DNA of 8,073 nt from Candidatus Solincola jinzensis (GTDB lineage Bacteria; Actinomycetota; Geothermincolia; Geothermincolales; RBG-13-55-18). The notes beneath the pieces were generated by a model. The model was not told the origin of the DNA. It made no database searches and saw only the letters and a list, made by a program, of their open reading frames with translations. How positions within the stretch are numbered: position 1 is the first letter of the stretch; each line of letters starts with the position of its first letter. The position numbers and the translations under genes are program-made. Below, in pieces: positions 1 through 4,960 of the stretch. Location of the stretch: the NCBI GenBank assembly GCA_015711875.1, contig MU158535.1, positions 2,634 to 10,706 on the forward strand, read 5' to 3'.

Positions 1-351
1 GTGCACCCGGTCCAGGTTGGAGAGAAAGCTCGCCACCATGTCCAGGTAGCTCTCGCGCGGGATCTCGTTGATCACCTCTCCCGTCTCCGAATCCGTTATC
101 CTGATCATCACCCGGTTGGTGGCCTCGTGCACGGAGAGTTTCACCTTGTGGTCCCTTCTCTCCATCACCCGGTTGAGGAGGCTCCACATGGGCTTCGATT
201 CCTCGTTCTCCGCCCGTTTCATGCCCTGCGGCGCAGGGCCTTCCGGCTGGGCCTCCCTGTTCTCTTTCCTGCTCTCCTTTCTGTTGACCTGGTGCGGCTC
301 GGTGAACTGCGAACCGTAGGTCGCTCCCAGCCTGCTGACATCCATGTCCAT
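1..351 (-). CDS. flaG: FlaG family flagellar protein (partial, C-terminus beyond window)
   Basis: Reading the minus strand from ATG at 351 gives 117 codons that run off base 1. The first ~60 residues are charged and low-complexity, beginning MDMDVSRLGATYGSQ. They are followed by the FlaG core: a beta strand around KVKLSVHEATNRVMIRI, then TDSETGEVINEIPRESYLDM. The D-x-x-T/S-G-E-V-I-x-E-I-P pattern is the hallmark of the FlaG family, whose members affect flagellar filament length and are usually encoded beside flagellin or fliD. Typical FlaG proteins are about 110–130 residues, so only a few residues should be missing. The start is uncertain: in-frame TTG (360), GTG (357) and GTG (354) lie just upstream, and the best Shine-Dalgarno (GAGGTG, 374–369) sits 8 bases before the TTG but 17 before the ATG. 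An in-frame TGA lies further upstream. It follows flagellin on the same strand with about 98 bases between, so it is probably co-transcribed. Confidence 0.88.
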   Translation of the reverse strand, partial: MDMDVSRLGATYGSQFTEPHQVNRKESRKENREAQPEGPAPQGMKRAENEESKPMWSLLNRVMERRDHKVKLSVHEATNRVMIRITDSETGEVINEIPRESYLDMVASFLSNLDRVH

Positions 352-361
352 CACCACCAAC

Positions 362-386
362 GGTCCCGCACCTCATGCCCGGGACC
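362..386 (-). promoter_or_regulatory. Hairpin presenting the flaG Shine-Dalgarno in its loop
   Basis: On the minus strand GGTCCCG (386–380) pairs perfectly with CGGGACC (368–362), enclosing an 11-base loop GGCATGAGGTG. The loop contains GAGGTG, the only good Shine-Dalgarno before flaG. The stem's 3' arm lies between that site and the start codons. It could modulate flaG translation; this is inferred from base pairing only. Confidence 0.45.
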
Positions 387-398
387 TCTATGCTTTTC

Positions 399-426
399 CG
401 GAGGGAGAGCGCGCGCTCCCCCTCCG
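399..426 (-). terminator. Strong hairpin after flagellin stop (no U-tract)
   Basis: Bases 399–426 form a near-perfect palindrome: about 11–12 base pairs with one G·U pair in the minus-strand transcript, and a tiny CG-rich loop. It begins about 22 bases after the flagellin stop codon. No U-run follows in the minus-strand transcript (next bases GGAAAAGC), so it is not a classic intrinsic terminator. It may be a partial terminator or an mRNA 3'-end stabiliser that keeps flagellin transcript above flaG. The structure is certain; the role is inferred. Confidence 0.5.
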
Positions 427-448
427 CCTTCCTTTATGCTTGTTCCGT

Positions 449-1555
449 CTAAGACAGCAACTGCAGCACCGTCTGGGGCACCGCGTTGGCCTGGGCCAGC
501 ATGGCCGTGCCCGCCTGGATCATGATCTGGTTGCGGGTGAAGGAGACCATCTCCGCCGCCATGTCCACGTCGCGGATGCGCGACTCGGATGCGGCGAGGT
601 TCTCCTGCGCCACCCCCAGGTTGGCGATGGTGTGCTCCAGGCGGTTCTGCACCGCGCCGAGCTGGGACCTTTGGGTGGACACGGTGGTTATGGCCCCGTC
701 CAGGGTTGCTATGGCCGCCTCCGCGCCCGCGGAGGTGCTCACGTCCACGGTGTCTATGCCCAGCCCCTCGGCGCTCATGTTCCCGATGCTCACGGTTATG
801 GTCTGGTTCTGGTTTGCGCCCACATGCAGGGACATGGCACCCGAGCTCACGGTGAAGCCACCGCTGCCGCTGGCGATGCTCTGGTTGTCGATGGCCCCGT
901 TCACCGTGACCTTGATGCCCAGGGAGGCGAAGGTCACCACGGAAGTGTTGAAGCCCGTGGGCGGGGTGATGACCACGCTCTCGGTGGTGGTGCCGTCGGT
1001 GAGCGTCAGGGTGTTGGTGCCGCTGGCGTAGGAGAGGTTGTAATTCCCCGAAGCAGCCCCCACCGACTCGATGCTGGCGATACCCGAGGCGGCCACCAGG
1101 GAGGCACCGGTTACGCTAACGCTTGAACCGAGGCCTCCTTTCAGCAGGGTCTGGTTGTTGTAGGAGGTGGAGTCGGCGATGCGCGTCACCTCGCTGATGA
1201 GGGCGCTGATCTCCTCCTGGATGGCGTCGCGGTCCTCCTCCGTCAGGGACCCGTTGGCAGCCTGCACCGCCAGCTCTCTCATCCTCTGCAGGATGGAGTG
1301 GGTTTCCGCCAGCGCTCCCTCGGCGGTCTGGATGAGGGAGATGCCGTCCTGGGCGTTGCGGGAGGCCTGCTGCAGGCCCCTGACCTGGCTGCGCAGCTTC
1401 TCGCTGATGCTCAGTCCCGCGGCGTCGTCGGCGGCGCGGTTGATGCGCAGGCCGGACGAGAGCCTCTCCAGGGACTTGGAGAGGTTGTTGTCGGTCTGCG
1501 TCAGGTTACGGTGCGCGTTGTACGCGGCGATGTTCTGGTTGATCCTGAGACCCAT
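449..1555 (-). CDS. fliC: Flagellin (filament protein)
   Basis: This is the major structural protein of the flagellar filament, exported unfolded through the flagellar type III system and polymerised at the tip. The 368-residue product has both conserved ends. The N-terminal D0/D1 helices (about 1–140) open with MGLRINQNIAAYNAHRNL and contain ERLSSGLRINRAADDAAG. The C-terminal D1/D0 helices (about 278–368) include QNRLEHTIANL, SRIRDVDMAAEM and QAGTAMLAQAN. Between them (about 141–270) is a variable, Ser/Thr/Gly-rich beta region that would be surface exposed and could carry O-glycans. Residues 89–98 (LQRMRELAVQ) match the D1 segment that TLR5 recognises in enterobacterial flagellin. As is normal for flagellin there is no signal peptide. 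The ATG at 1555 is preceded by AAGGAGG (1572–1566) with a 10-base spacer. The stop is TAG. The long 5' leader suggests post-transcriptional control. No frame damage is seen, and identification is secure. Confidence 0.98.
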   Translation of the reverse strand: MGLRINQNIAAYNAHRNLTQTDNNLSKSLERLSSGLRINRAADDAAGLSISEKLRSQVRGLQQASRNAQDGISLIQTAEGALAETHSILQRMRELAVQAANGSLTEEDRDAIQEEISALISEVTRIADSTSYNNQTLLKGGLGSSVSVTGASLVAASGIASIESVGAASGNYNLSYASGTNTLTLTDGTTTESVVITPPTGFNTSVVTFASLGIKVTVNGAIDNQSIASGSGGFTVSSGAMSLHVGANQNQTITVSIGNMSAEGLGIDTVDVSTSAGAEAAIATLDGAITTVSTQRSQLGAVQNRLEHTIANLGVAQENLAASESRIRDVDMAAEMVSFTRNQIMIQAGTAMLAQANAVPQTVLQLLS

Positions 1556-1562
1556 ACCTCAT

Positions 1563-1573
1563 CATCCTCCTTG
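1563..1573 (-). promoter_or_regulatory. Flagellin ribosome site overlapping a CsrA-like motif
   Basis: The minus strand reads CAAGGAGGATG here. AAGGAGG is a strong Shine-Dalgarno 10 bases before the flagellin ATG. CAAGGAGG also fits the CANGGANG core bound by CsrA, which in Bacillus subtilis represses hag by covering the ribosome site and is antagonised by FliW. Any strong Shine-Dalgarno resembles this motif, so the CsrA reading depends on the extra upstream copies at 1663–1670 and 1697–1704. Confidence 0.55.
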
Positions 1574-1631
1574 ATGTTTTCGCGGCCGGTCTCCCGGCCC
1601 TGCGGCCTCATGCCTTATGCCGGTGTTCTCT

Positions 1632-1649
1632 CGGCCCCCGGCCGGGCCG
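1632..1649 (-). promoter_or_regulatory. GC-rich hairpin in flagellin 5' leader
   Basis: CGGCCC and GGGCCG form a 6-bp stem with a 6-base loop, about 77 bases before the flagellin start. If transcription begins near 1780 it lies within the leader RNA between the CsrA-like motifs and the ribosome site. It is a simple visible inverted repeat with no assigned role. Confidence 0.35.
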
Positions 1650-1662
1650 TTCCCCTCGCGTG

Positions 1663-1705
1663 CTTCCATGTGTATCTCTCTCCCCGGCATCACCGTCCTT
1701 CCTTG
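1663..1705 (-). promoter_or_regulatory. Two upstream CsrA-like motifs in flagellin leader
   Basis: The minus strand carries CAAGGAAGG (1705–1697) and ACACATGGAAGC, with core CATGGAAG (1670–1663). Both match CANGGANG. With the copy over the ribosome site this makes three in the roughly 230-base leader. CsrA dimers normally bridge two such sites. This is a motif-level prediction; such purine-rich octamers do occur by chance. Confidence 0.35.
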
Positions 1706-1785
1706 AACCATGGGTAGCCTCCTGCCTACCGGAAAAGCTGGTAATCCTATTTGAGCATCGGGAAACGCCGGAAAACCCGCATCCA

Positions 1786-1812
1786 CCATTAGCGGGAGAT
1801 GAGGGCGATTTA
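1786..1812 (-). promoter_or_regulatory. Candidate sigma-28 flagellar promoter for flagellin
   Basis: On the minus strand TAAA (1812–1809) is followed by exactly 15 bases and then GCTAATGG (1793–1786). The flagellar sigma consensus is TAAA-N15-GCCGATAA. The -35 and the spacing match, but the -10 keeps only G, C, A and T at the expected places (4 of 8). Transcription would start near 1779, giving a leader of about 225 bases. I saw no better sigma-28 match on this strand upstream of flagellin. Confidence 0.35.
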
Positions 1813-1832
1813 GGATTGATATGGGTTTGCAA

Positions 1833-1854
1833 AATCGCGCTGGAAAGTGCGATT
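1833..1854. repeat. Stem-loop, 8-bp stem
   Basis: AATCGCGC (1833–1840) pairs with GTGCGATT (1847–1854), including one G·T pair, around the loop TGGAAA. In the minus-strand transcript the stem is followed by a short U stretch (GATTTTGC), too short to be a convincing terminator. Its role is unknown. Confidence 0.45.
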
Positions 1855-1900
1855 CTGCGCACTGTACTTATATTTTTCATATCTGTGTTCAGAGAACGAA

Positions 1901-1949
1901 TCCTGGTTCCCGGCATGAAGATTAAGACTTCTGAGATGGGAATCCAGGA
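1901..1949. repeat. Long bulged stem-loop
   Basis: TCCTGGTTCCC (1901–1911) pairs with GGGAATCCAGGA (1938–1949) as an 11-bp stem with a single bulged T at 1943. It encloses a 26-base loop that itself contains the small inverted repeat GAAG/CTTC. It is the most elaborate fold visible in the low-GC stretch. Confidence 0.45.
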
Positions 1950-1958
1950 GAGCAGGAC

Positions 1959-1982
1959 CGCCGTATCCATCGCCGTATTCAG
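1959..1982. repeat. 12-bp tandem repeat, two copies
   Basis: CGCCGTATCCAT (1959–1970) is followed immediately by CGCCGTATTCAG (1971–1982), identical at 10 of 12 positions. It is a short imperfect duplication in non-coding DNA with no known function. Confidence 0.6.
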
Positions 1983-2099
1983 TACATGGCTCCAGGCGTG
2001 AAATCCAGGTTCTTTCGCGATAATACCGACAGTTGGGACACGATAGCCCGCCCGGGTTTGGAGCCAAATAAACAGCTCGTGCTTTACCGCTATCCAAAG

Positions 2100-2137
2100 G
2101 CTCTTTAGAACCATGAATGCTCTTTAGAACCATGAAG
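2100..2137. repeat. 19-bp tandem repeat, two copies
   Basis: GCTCTTTAGAACCATGAAT (2100–2118) is followed directly by GCTCTTTAGAACCATGAAG (2119–2137), differing only at the last base. The submotif GAACCATG recurs at 1705–1712 in the flagellin leader. The pair sits about 65 bases upstream of the operon promoter's -35 and could be a duplicated protein site or replication slippage. Confidence 0.8.
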
Positions 2138-2159
2138 GCTTTTGATCTCTCGTCTTTTG

Positions 2160-2204
2160 CAATCAACCTCTTTGTCTTGCCCTAAACCATCGACCGGTTG
2201 ATTG
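2160..2204. promoter_or_regulatory. Operator-like inverted repeats at the operon promoter
   Basis: CAATCAACC (2160–2168) and GGTTGATTG (2196–2204) are a perfect 9-bp inverted repeat 27 bases apart. Its right arm overlaps the -35 element TTGACC (2202–2207). Inside it, ATCGACCGGTTGAT (2189–2202) is a 14-base palindrome with one mismatched pair. This arrangement fits a repressor or activator site controlling the glycosylation operon; no regulator gene is present in the window. Confidence 0.45.
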
Positions 2205-2229
2205 ACCGCACGAAGCACGGGTTTATAAA
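2202..2229 (+). promoter_or_regulatory. Sigma-70-type promoter of the sugar operon
   Basis: TTGACC (2202–2207) and TATAAA (2224–2229) are separated by 16 bases. Each matches the housekeeping consensus at 5 of 6 positions. Transcription would start near 2236, about 40 bases before the first start codon. The AT-rich -10 stands out from the surrounding sequence. No other promoter is obvious within the operon, where genes abut or overlap. Confidence 0.65.
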
Positions 2230-2276
2230 AAAGCCACGTAACGGGTAGCCGAGAAGAAGCCTTAGAGGTGCCGGGG

Positions 2277-3335
2277 ATGAGGATCCTTTTCATGTACGCG
2301 AACCTGCAGGGCTCGGGTCATTACCGCTGCATCTACCCCGGCAGAGCGCTGGAAAGGCTTGGGCATCAGGTGCGCTTCACGGATCACCTGGAAACTAGAA
2401 GCGACTCCTCTCTGCCCCTGGACCTGGAACATGACGTGTACGTTTTCCAGCTGTCACAGGACGAGGCCACCCTGCGCTGCATGCGCGCCCTGGGAGTAGC
2501 GGGCAAGGTGCGCGTATATGAAGTAGACGATTACTACCATGCCATCCCCTATTACAACCCCTCTTCCACCAGCTTTCGCGGCAAGGCAAGCGAAAAGTTG
2601 GAGATGATGGAGGAGTGCATGCGCGAGGCGGACGCGGTGACGGTGACCACGCCCGAGTTGGCGGAGAGGTACGCCCGCTTCAATCCCATGACCTTCCCTC
2701 TCCCCAACTGCCTCGACCTCAACGATGTCTCGTGGCAGTTGCCGCGGAAACAGCGTGAGGGAAGCGTGGTGGTGGGCTGGGCGGGATCCCCCACCCATCT
2801 GGAGGACTTCCGCCTGGTGGTGGGGAGCCTGGAAAGGCTGTGCCGTAAATATCCCCACGTGAAGGTCGCTATCGGGGGCAGTGAGGAAGTCTTCAACCTC
2901 CTGCGGGGCATACCCGAAGACCAGAAGATTTTCCTGCCACCTGTGGGTTTCAGGGATTATCCCGCCATGCTGGCCAACTTCGACATCGGGCTGGTGCCCC
3001 TGGCGGACAACGAGTTCAACCGCTGCAAGAGCGACCTCAAAGGGCTGGAGTATTCCTGTCTGGGCATCCCCGTCCTCGCCTCGCCGACGCCCTCTTATCA
3101 GCGCCTGATAAGCGACGGCATCAACGGGTATCTCTGCGCCAACACGAGGGAATGGCTGGGCAGGCTTTCCTATCTGGTCGAGAAAGAGGCAGTGCGCAGG
3201 AAAATGGGAGACATGGCGCGGGATATGGCGGCCTCCAAGCTGATTGATGAGGCGGCGCCGTTCTGGGAGGGCATCTTCATGGCGCTGGTGGCAAGAAAGC
3301 AGTTGTCGGCGTCGCTCGCCGCCGGGAAAAACTGA
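2277..3335 (+). CDS. GT-B glycosyltransferase (GT4-like)
   Basis: The 352-residue product looks like a cytoplasmic GT-B glycosyltransferase transferring a sugar from a nucleotide donor. The N-terminal Rossmann half opens with MRILFMYANLQGSGHYRCIY, the usual strand-turn plus acceptor-side loop, and carries EVDDYYHAIP (82–91). The C-terminal donor-binding half starts at GWAGSPTHLEDF (167–178). It continues with VGFRDYPAMLANFDIGLVPL (223–242) and ends in the nucleotide-sugar signature FNRCKSDLKGLEYSCLGIPV (247–266), with the conserved acidic residue of the E-x7-E-like region around E258. No membrane segment or signal peptide is seen. I prefer ATG 2277 over the GTG at 2268 because GAGGTG (2265–2270) lies 6 bases before it and would overlap the GTG. 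It is the first gene of the operon. Donor and acceptor cannot be told from sequence; flagellin or a lipid-linked glycan are both possible. Confidence 0.88.
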   Translation: MRILFMYANLQGSGHYRCIYPGRALERLGHQVRFTDHLETRSDSSLPLDLEHDVYVFQLSQDEATLRCMRALGVAGKVRVYEVDDYYHAIPYYNPSSTSFRGKASEKLEMMEECMREADAVTVTTPELAERYARFNPMTFPLPNCLDLNDVSWQLPRKQREGSVVVGWAGSPTHLEDFRLVVGSLERLCRKYPHVKVAIGGSEEVFNLLRGIPEDQKIFLPPVGFRDYPAMLANFDIGLVPLADNEFNRCKSDLKGLEYSCLGIPVLASPTPSYQRLISDGINGYLCANTREWLGRLSYLVEKEAVRRKMGDMARDMAASKLIDEAAPFWEGIFMALVARKQLSASLAAGKN

Positions 3336-3345
3336 GGCTCGGAAA

Positions 3346-3669
3346 ATGGGAAAACCGATCTTATATCATTTCATCCCCTACGGGCGACTGCAGGAAGCCC
3401 TCTCAGGCAGCGGCCGCGAGCTCGAAAAGGAGATACGCGCCCTCATTGAGAAAGAGGCGCTGGTGGAGTTGAAATGCCCTTTATGCGGAGGGCTCCACAT
3501 TCAAAGGTTCATCCCGGGATCGCTCGACAAGCCGTGCCCATCGTGCCGTTTGAGCATCGCGCGTGATGGCGATGAGCCGAGCGGCGCTTCCCGAAGGGAG
3601 GCCGCGCAACGGGATGTGGGGCGGGAGGTGGAAGCGCATGGGCGGCGAGCGCGAGAAAGGTCTTTATGA
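3346..3669 (+). CDS. Small zinc-ribbon protein of unknown function
   Basis: This encodes 107 residues, starting 10 bases after the first glycosyltransferase and ending inside the second. The visible domain is a zinc ribbon: CPLCGG (C44, C47) and CPSC (C64, C67), two CxxC knuckles 16 residues apart that could hold one zinc ion. Ahead of it is a short basic/helical stretch (RELEKEIRALIEKEALVELK). The last ~35 residues are Arg/Glu-rich and disordered-looking, and they partly share DNA with the start of the next gene. The Shine-Dalgarno is weak (GAGG at 3334, 9 bases from ATG), so translation may be coupled to the upstream stop. I recognise no family. A nucleic-acid or protein-docking role is possible, and it may assist a glycosyltransferase, but that rests on context only. 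The cysteine pattern argues that it is a real gene. Confidence 0.6.
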   Translation: MGKPILYHFIPYGRLQEALSGSGRELEKEIRALIEKEALVELKCPLCGGLHIQRFIPGSLDKPCPSCRLSIARDGDEPSGASRREAAQRDVGREVEAHGRRARERSL

Positions 3670-4960
3670 GCTCCACCGCGCTTTTTCCCTGCAGTGGGCG
3701 GAGCGGGGAGACTGGGAACGCTTCCTGGCGCGTGCGAGCTACGCGGCGCATGTGGCGTGGGAACACCACCTCAGCATCCCCTTCCACCTTTGGAGTGACG
3801 AGGTGCTCGAGGCGGCTCTGCATACGCTGGGGGACGCCGCAAGCGCCAGCGCCGCGCCCCCGAGGCGAGCAGGCCGCGACACGCTGGCCTTCGTGGCCAG
3901 CACCCTGTACGACATGGGCGGCCACTCCGAGACCCTGCGCATCTGGTGCGACCTCCTGCGCGAGATGTACCCTCGGCAAAGCCTCATCCTCACGGGAGGC
4001 CTCGGCCTGCAGCACCACTTTCCACACCTGGAAGCGGTGATGAAAGAGCGCGGCGTCGAGGTCATCAAACTTGATTGTCGCCAGCCGTTCACAAGCCGCT
4101 TGATGGCTTTGCTCGCACTGCTCCGCGGCGGAGGTTACTCCTGCGCGTTCTTCTTTATCCATCCCCACGATGCCCTGGCCGCTGCCGCTGCCAGCGCCTG
4201 CGCCGGCGATCCGCCCTGCGTGTTCTTCAACCATGCCGACATCGATTTCTGGCTGGGGTCCTCGTGTTGCGACCGCTATGTCGATTTCCGCTCCCTGGGC
4301 GCCGAGTGCAGCATCGCGAACAGGGGCGTGTCCTCCCCGCGCGTCATCCCCCTCACCACGGACATGACGAGGGTCGCGGATATACGAGAAGCCCTGGGCA
4401 TCCCCCGTGACGCTACGGTGTCGCTTTCTCTCGGCAGCTTCTGGAAGACTCTGGCCGATCCCGATTTCTGTTATTTCCGCGCCGTCGCGCGCGTGCTGGA
4501 GGAGAACCGCGGCCATTATCATGTATTCGTCACCAGCCCTCCGGGAGAAGACGCGCTCGCCTCCCTGATGCCTGTGGACAGGTCAGTATCGCGGAGGTTC
4601 GTGATCACCGGGCCTTATGTGGACACGCGCCCTTTCTACTCCAGCGCCGATTTTCTGATCGAGACTTTTCCCCTGGTGGGCGGCTCAGTGCGCGTCGAGG
4701 CTATGGCCATGGGACTGCCCATCGTGGCTTTCCGCCACCCTATGCAACCTCTTTACTCATGCACAGACGCGCTGGAGCCGCATTACCCCTACACCGCCGC
4801 AAGCGAGGAGGATATAGTGCGAATCAGTCACGCCTTCATAGAAGACGCCTCCCTCCGCGAGGCCTGCGGAAACATACTGCGGGAACGCTTTCAGCAATCG
4901 TTCTCCCCTTCCGTGGTGCGCGGCAAACTGCTCGCCCTGCTGGAGGAGGTGGCGGCATGA
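3638..4960 (+). CDS. GT-B-like glycosyltransferase with N-terminal helical region
   Basis: The 440-residue product has an alpha-helical, Trp/His-rich N-terminal region (1–80), then a GT-B-type core. The first half begins TLAFVASTLYDMGGHSETLR (82–101), where GGHSE resembles the glycine-rich donor/acceptor loop of GT-B enzymes. FFNHADIDFWLGSSCCDRYVD (197–217, key residues N198, H199, D201, W205) follows, then the second Rossmann half from about 260 (SLSLGSFWKTLADPDF). The signature SADFLIETFPLVGGSVRVEA (336–355) with E341, GG348–349 and E354 is the sugar-nucleotide binding end. ATG 3638 is chosen because GGGAGGTGG (3623–3631) precedes it by 6 bases. GTG 3563 and ATGs at 3566, 3572 and 3614 are in frame but less well placed. 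It overlaps the zinc-ribbon gene by 32 bases and the aminotransferase by 4 (ATGA). It probably transfers the sugar made by the downstream enzymes; acceptor unknown. Confidence 0.8.
   Translation: MGGEREKGLYELHRAFSLQWAERGDWERFLARASYAAHVAWEHHLSIPFHLWSDEVLEAALHTLGDAASASAAPPRRAGRDTLAFVASTLYDMGGHSETLRIWCDLLREMYPRQSLILTGGLGLQHHFPHLEAVMKERGVEVIKLDCRQPFTSRLMALLALLRGGGYSCAFFFIHPHDALAAAAASACAGDPPCVFFNHADIDFWLGSSCCDRYVDFRSLGAECSIANRGVSSPRVIPLTTDMTRVADIREALGIPRDATVSLSLGSFWKTLADPDFCYFRAVARVLEENRGHYHVFVTSPPGEDALASLMPVDRSVSRRFVITGPYVDTRPFYSSADFLIETFPLVGGSVRVEAMAMGLPIVAFRHPMQPLYSCTDALEPHYPYTAASEEDIVRISHAFIEDASLREACGNILRERFQQSFSPSVVRGKLLALLEEVAA

Larger units (their letters stand above)
1813..2159. other. Low-GC intergenic stretch without a supportable gene
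   Basis: This stretch separates the two divergent transcription units. Bases 1801–2160 are about 48% GC by hand count, clearly below the genes on both sides. Several overlapping reading frames stay open here on both strands (for example minus 2114–1608 and 2166–1810, plus 1660–2001). None has a usable Shine-Dalgarno, recognisable domain or sensible context, so I call none. The stretch does contain two stem-loops and two short tandem repeats, listed separately. It could be a non-coding or structured element, a decayed gene or acquired DNA; the sequence alone does not decide. Confidence 0.6.

Noticed and set aside
344..1126. Long plus-strand open frames across flagellin (for example 344–1126 and 486–1031)
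   Set aside because: Antisense shadows of a clear flagellin gene in GC-rich DNA.
1562..1789. 75-residue upstream open frame whose stop overlaps the flagellin ribosome site
   Set aside because: Tempting as a leader peptide, but its ATG lies within the candidate -10 and it has no Shine-Dalgarno.
1824..1845. Possible minus-strand sigma-54 promoter ending in TTGCA
   Set aside because: The -12 half fits but the essential GG of the -24 element is replaced by CC.
1660..2001. 113-residue plus-strand open frame
   Set aside because: Antisense to the flagellin leader, no ribosome site and no domain; most likely chance openness.
1997..2023. Possible plus-strand sigma-28 -10 (CGCGATAA)
   Set aside because: No TAAA-type -35 at the required spacing and no gene start at a sensible distance.
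1608..2114. 168-residue minus-strand open frame ending in the flagellin leader
   Set aside because: No Shine-Dalgarno, no recognisable motif, and it would run through the candidate flagellin promoter and leader.
2100..2137. CRISPR-like repeat
   Set aside because: Only two directly abutting copies with no spacer, so it is a tandem duplication and not an array.
1810..2166. 118-residue minus-strand open frame containing a CxxC (CPNC)
   Set aside because: Its start is a TTG with the purine run directly abutting it. The composition shows no domain, and it overlaps other open frames in a low-GC non-coding stretch.
3509..4522. 337-residue minus-strand open frame opposite the second glycosyltransferase
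   Set aside because: Shadow frame; the plus strand carries conserved motifs and a good ribosome site, and the minus frame has none.
3346..4960. Zinc-ribbon frame and second glycosyltransferase as one frameshifted gene
   Set aside because: The glycosyltransferase has its own strong ribosome site and start at 3638, an in-frame stop lies upstream at 3551, and the overlap is normal for this operon.
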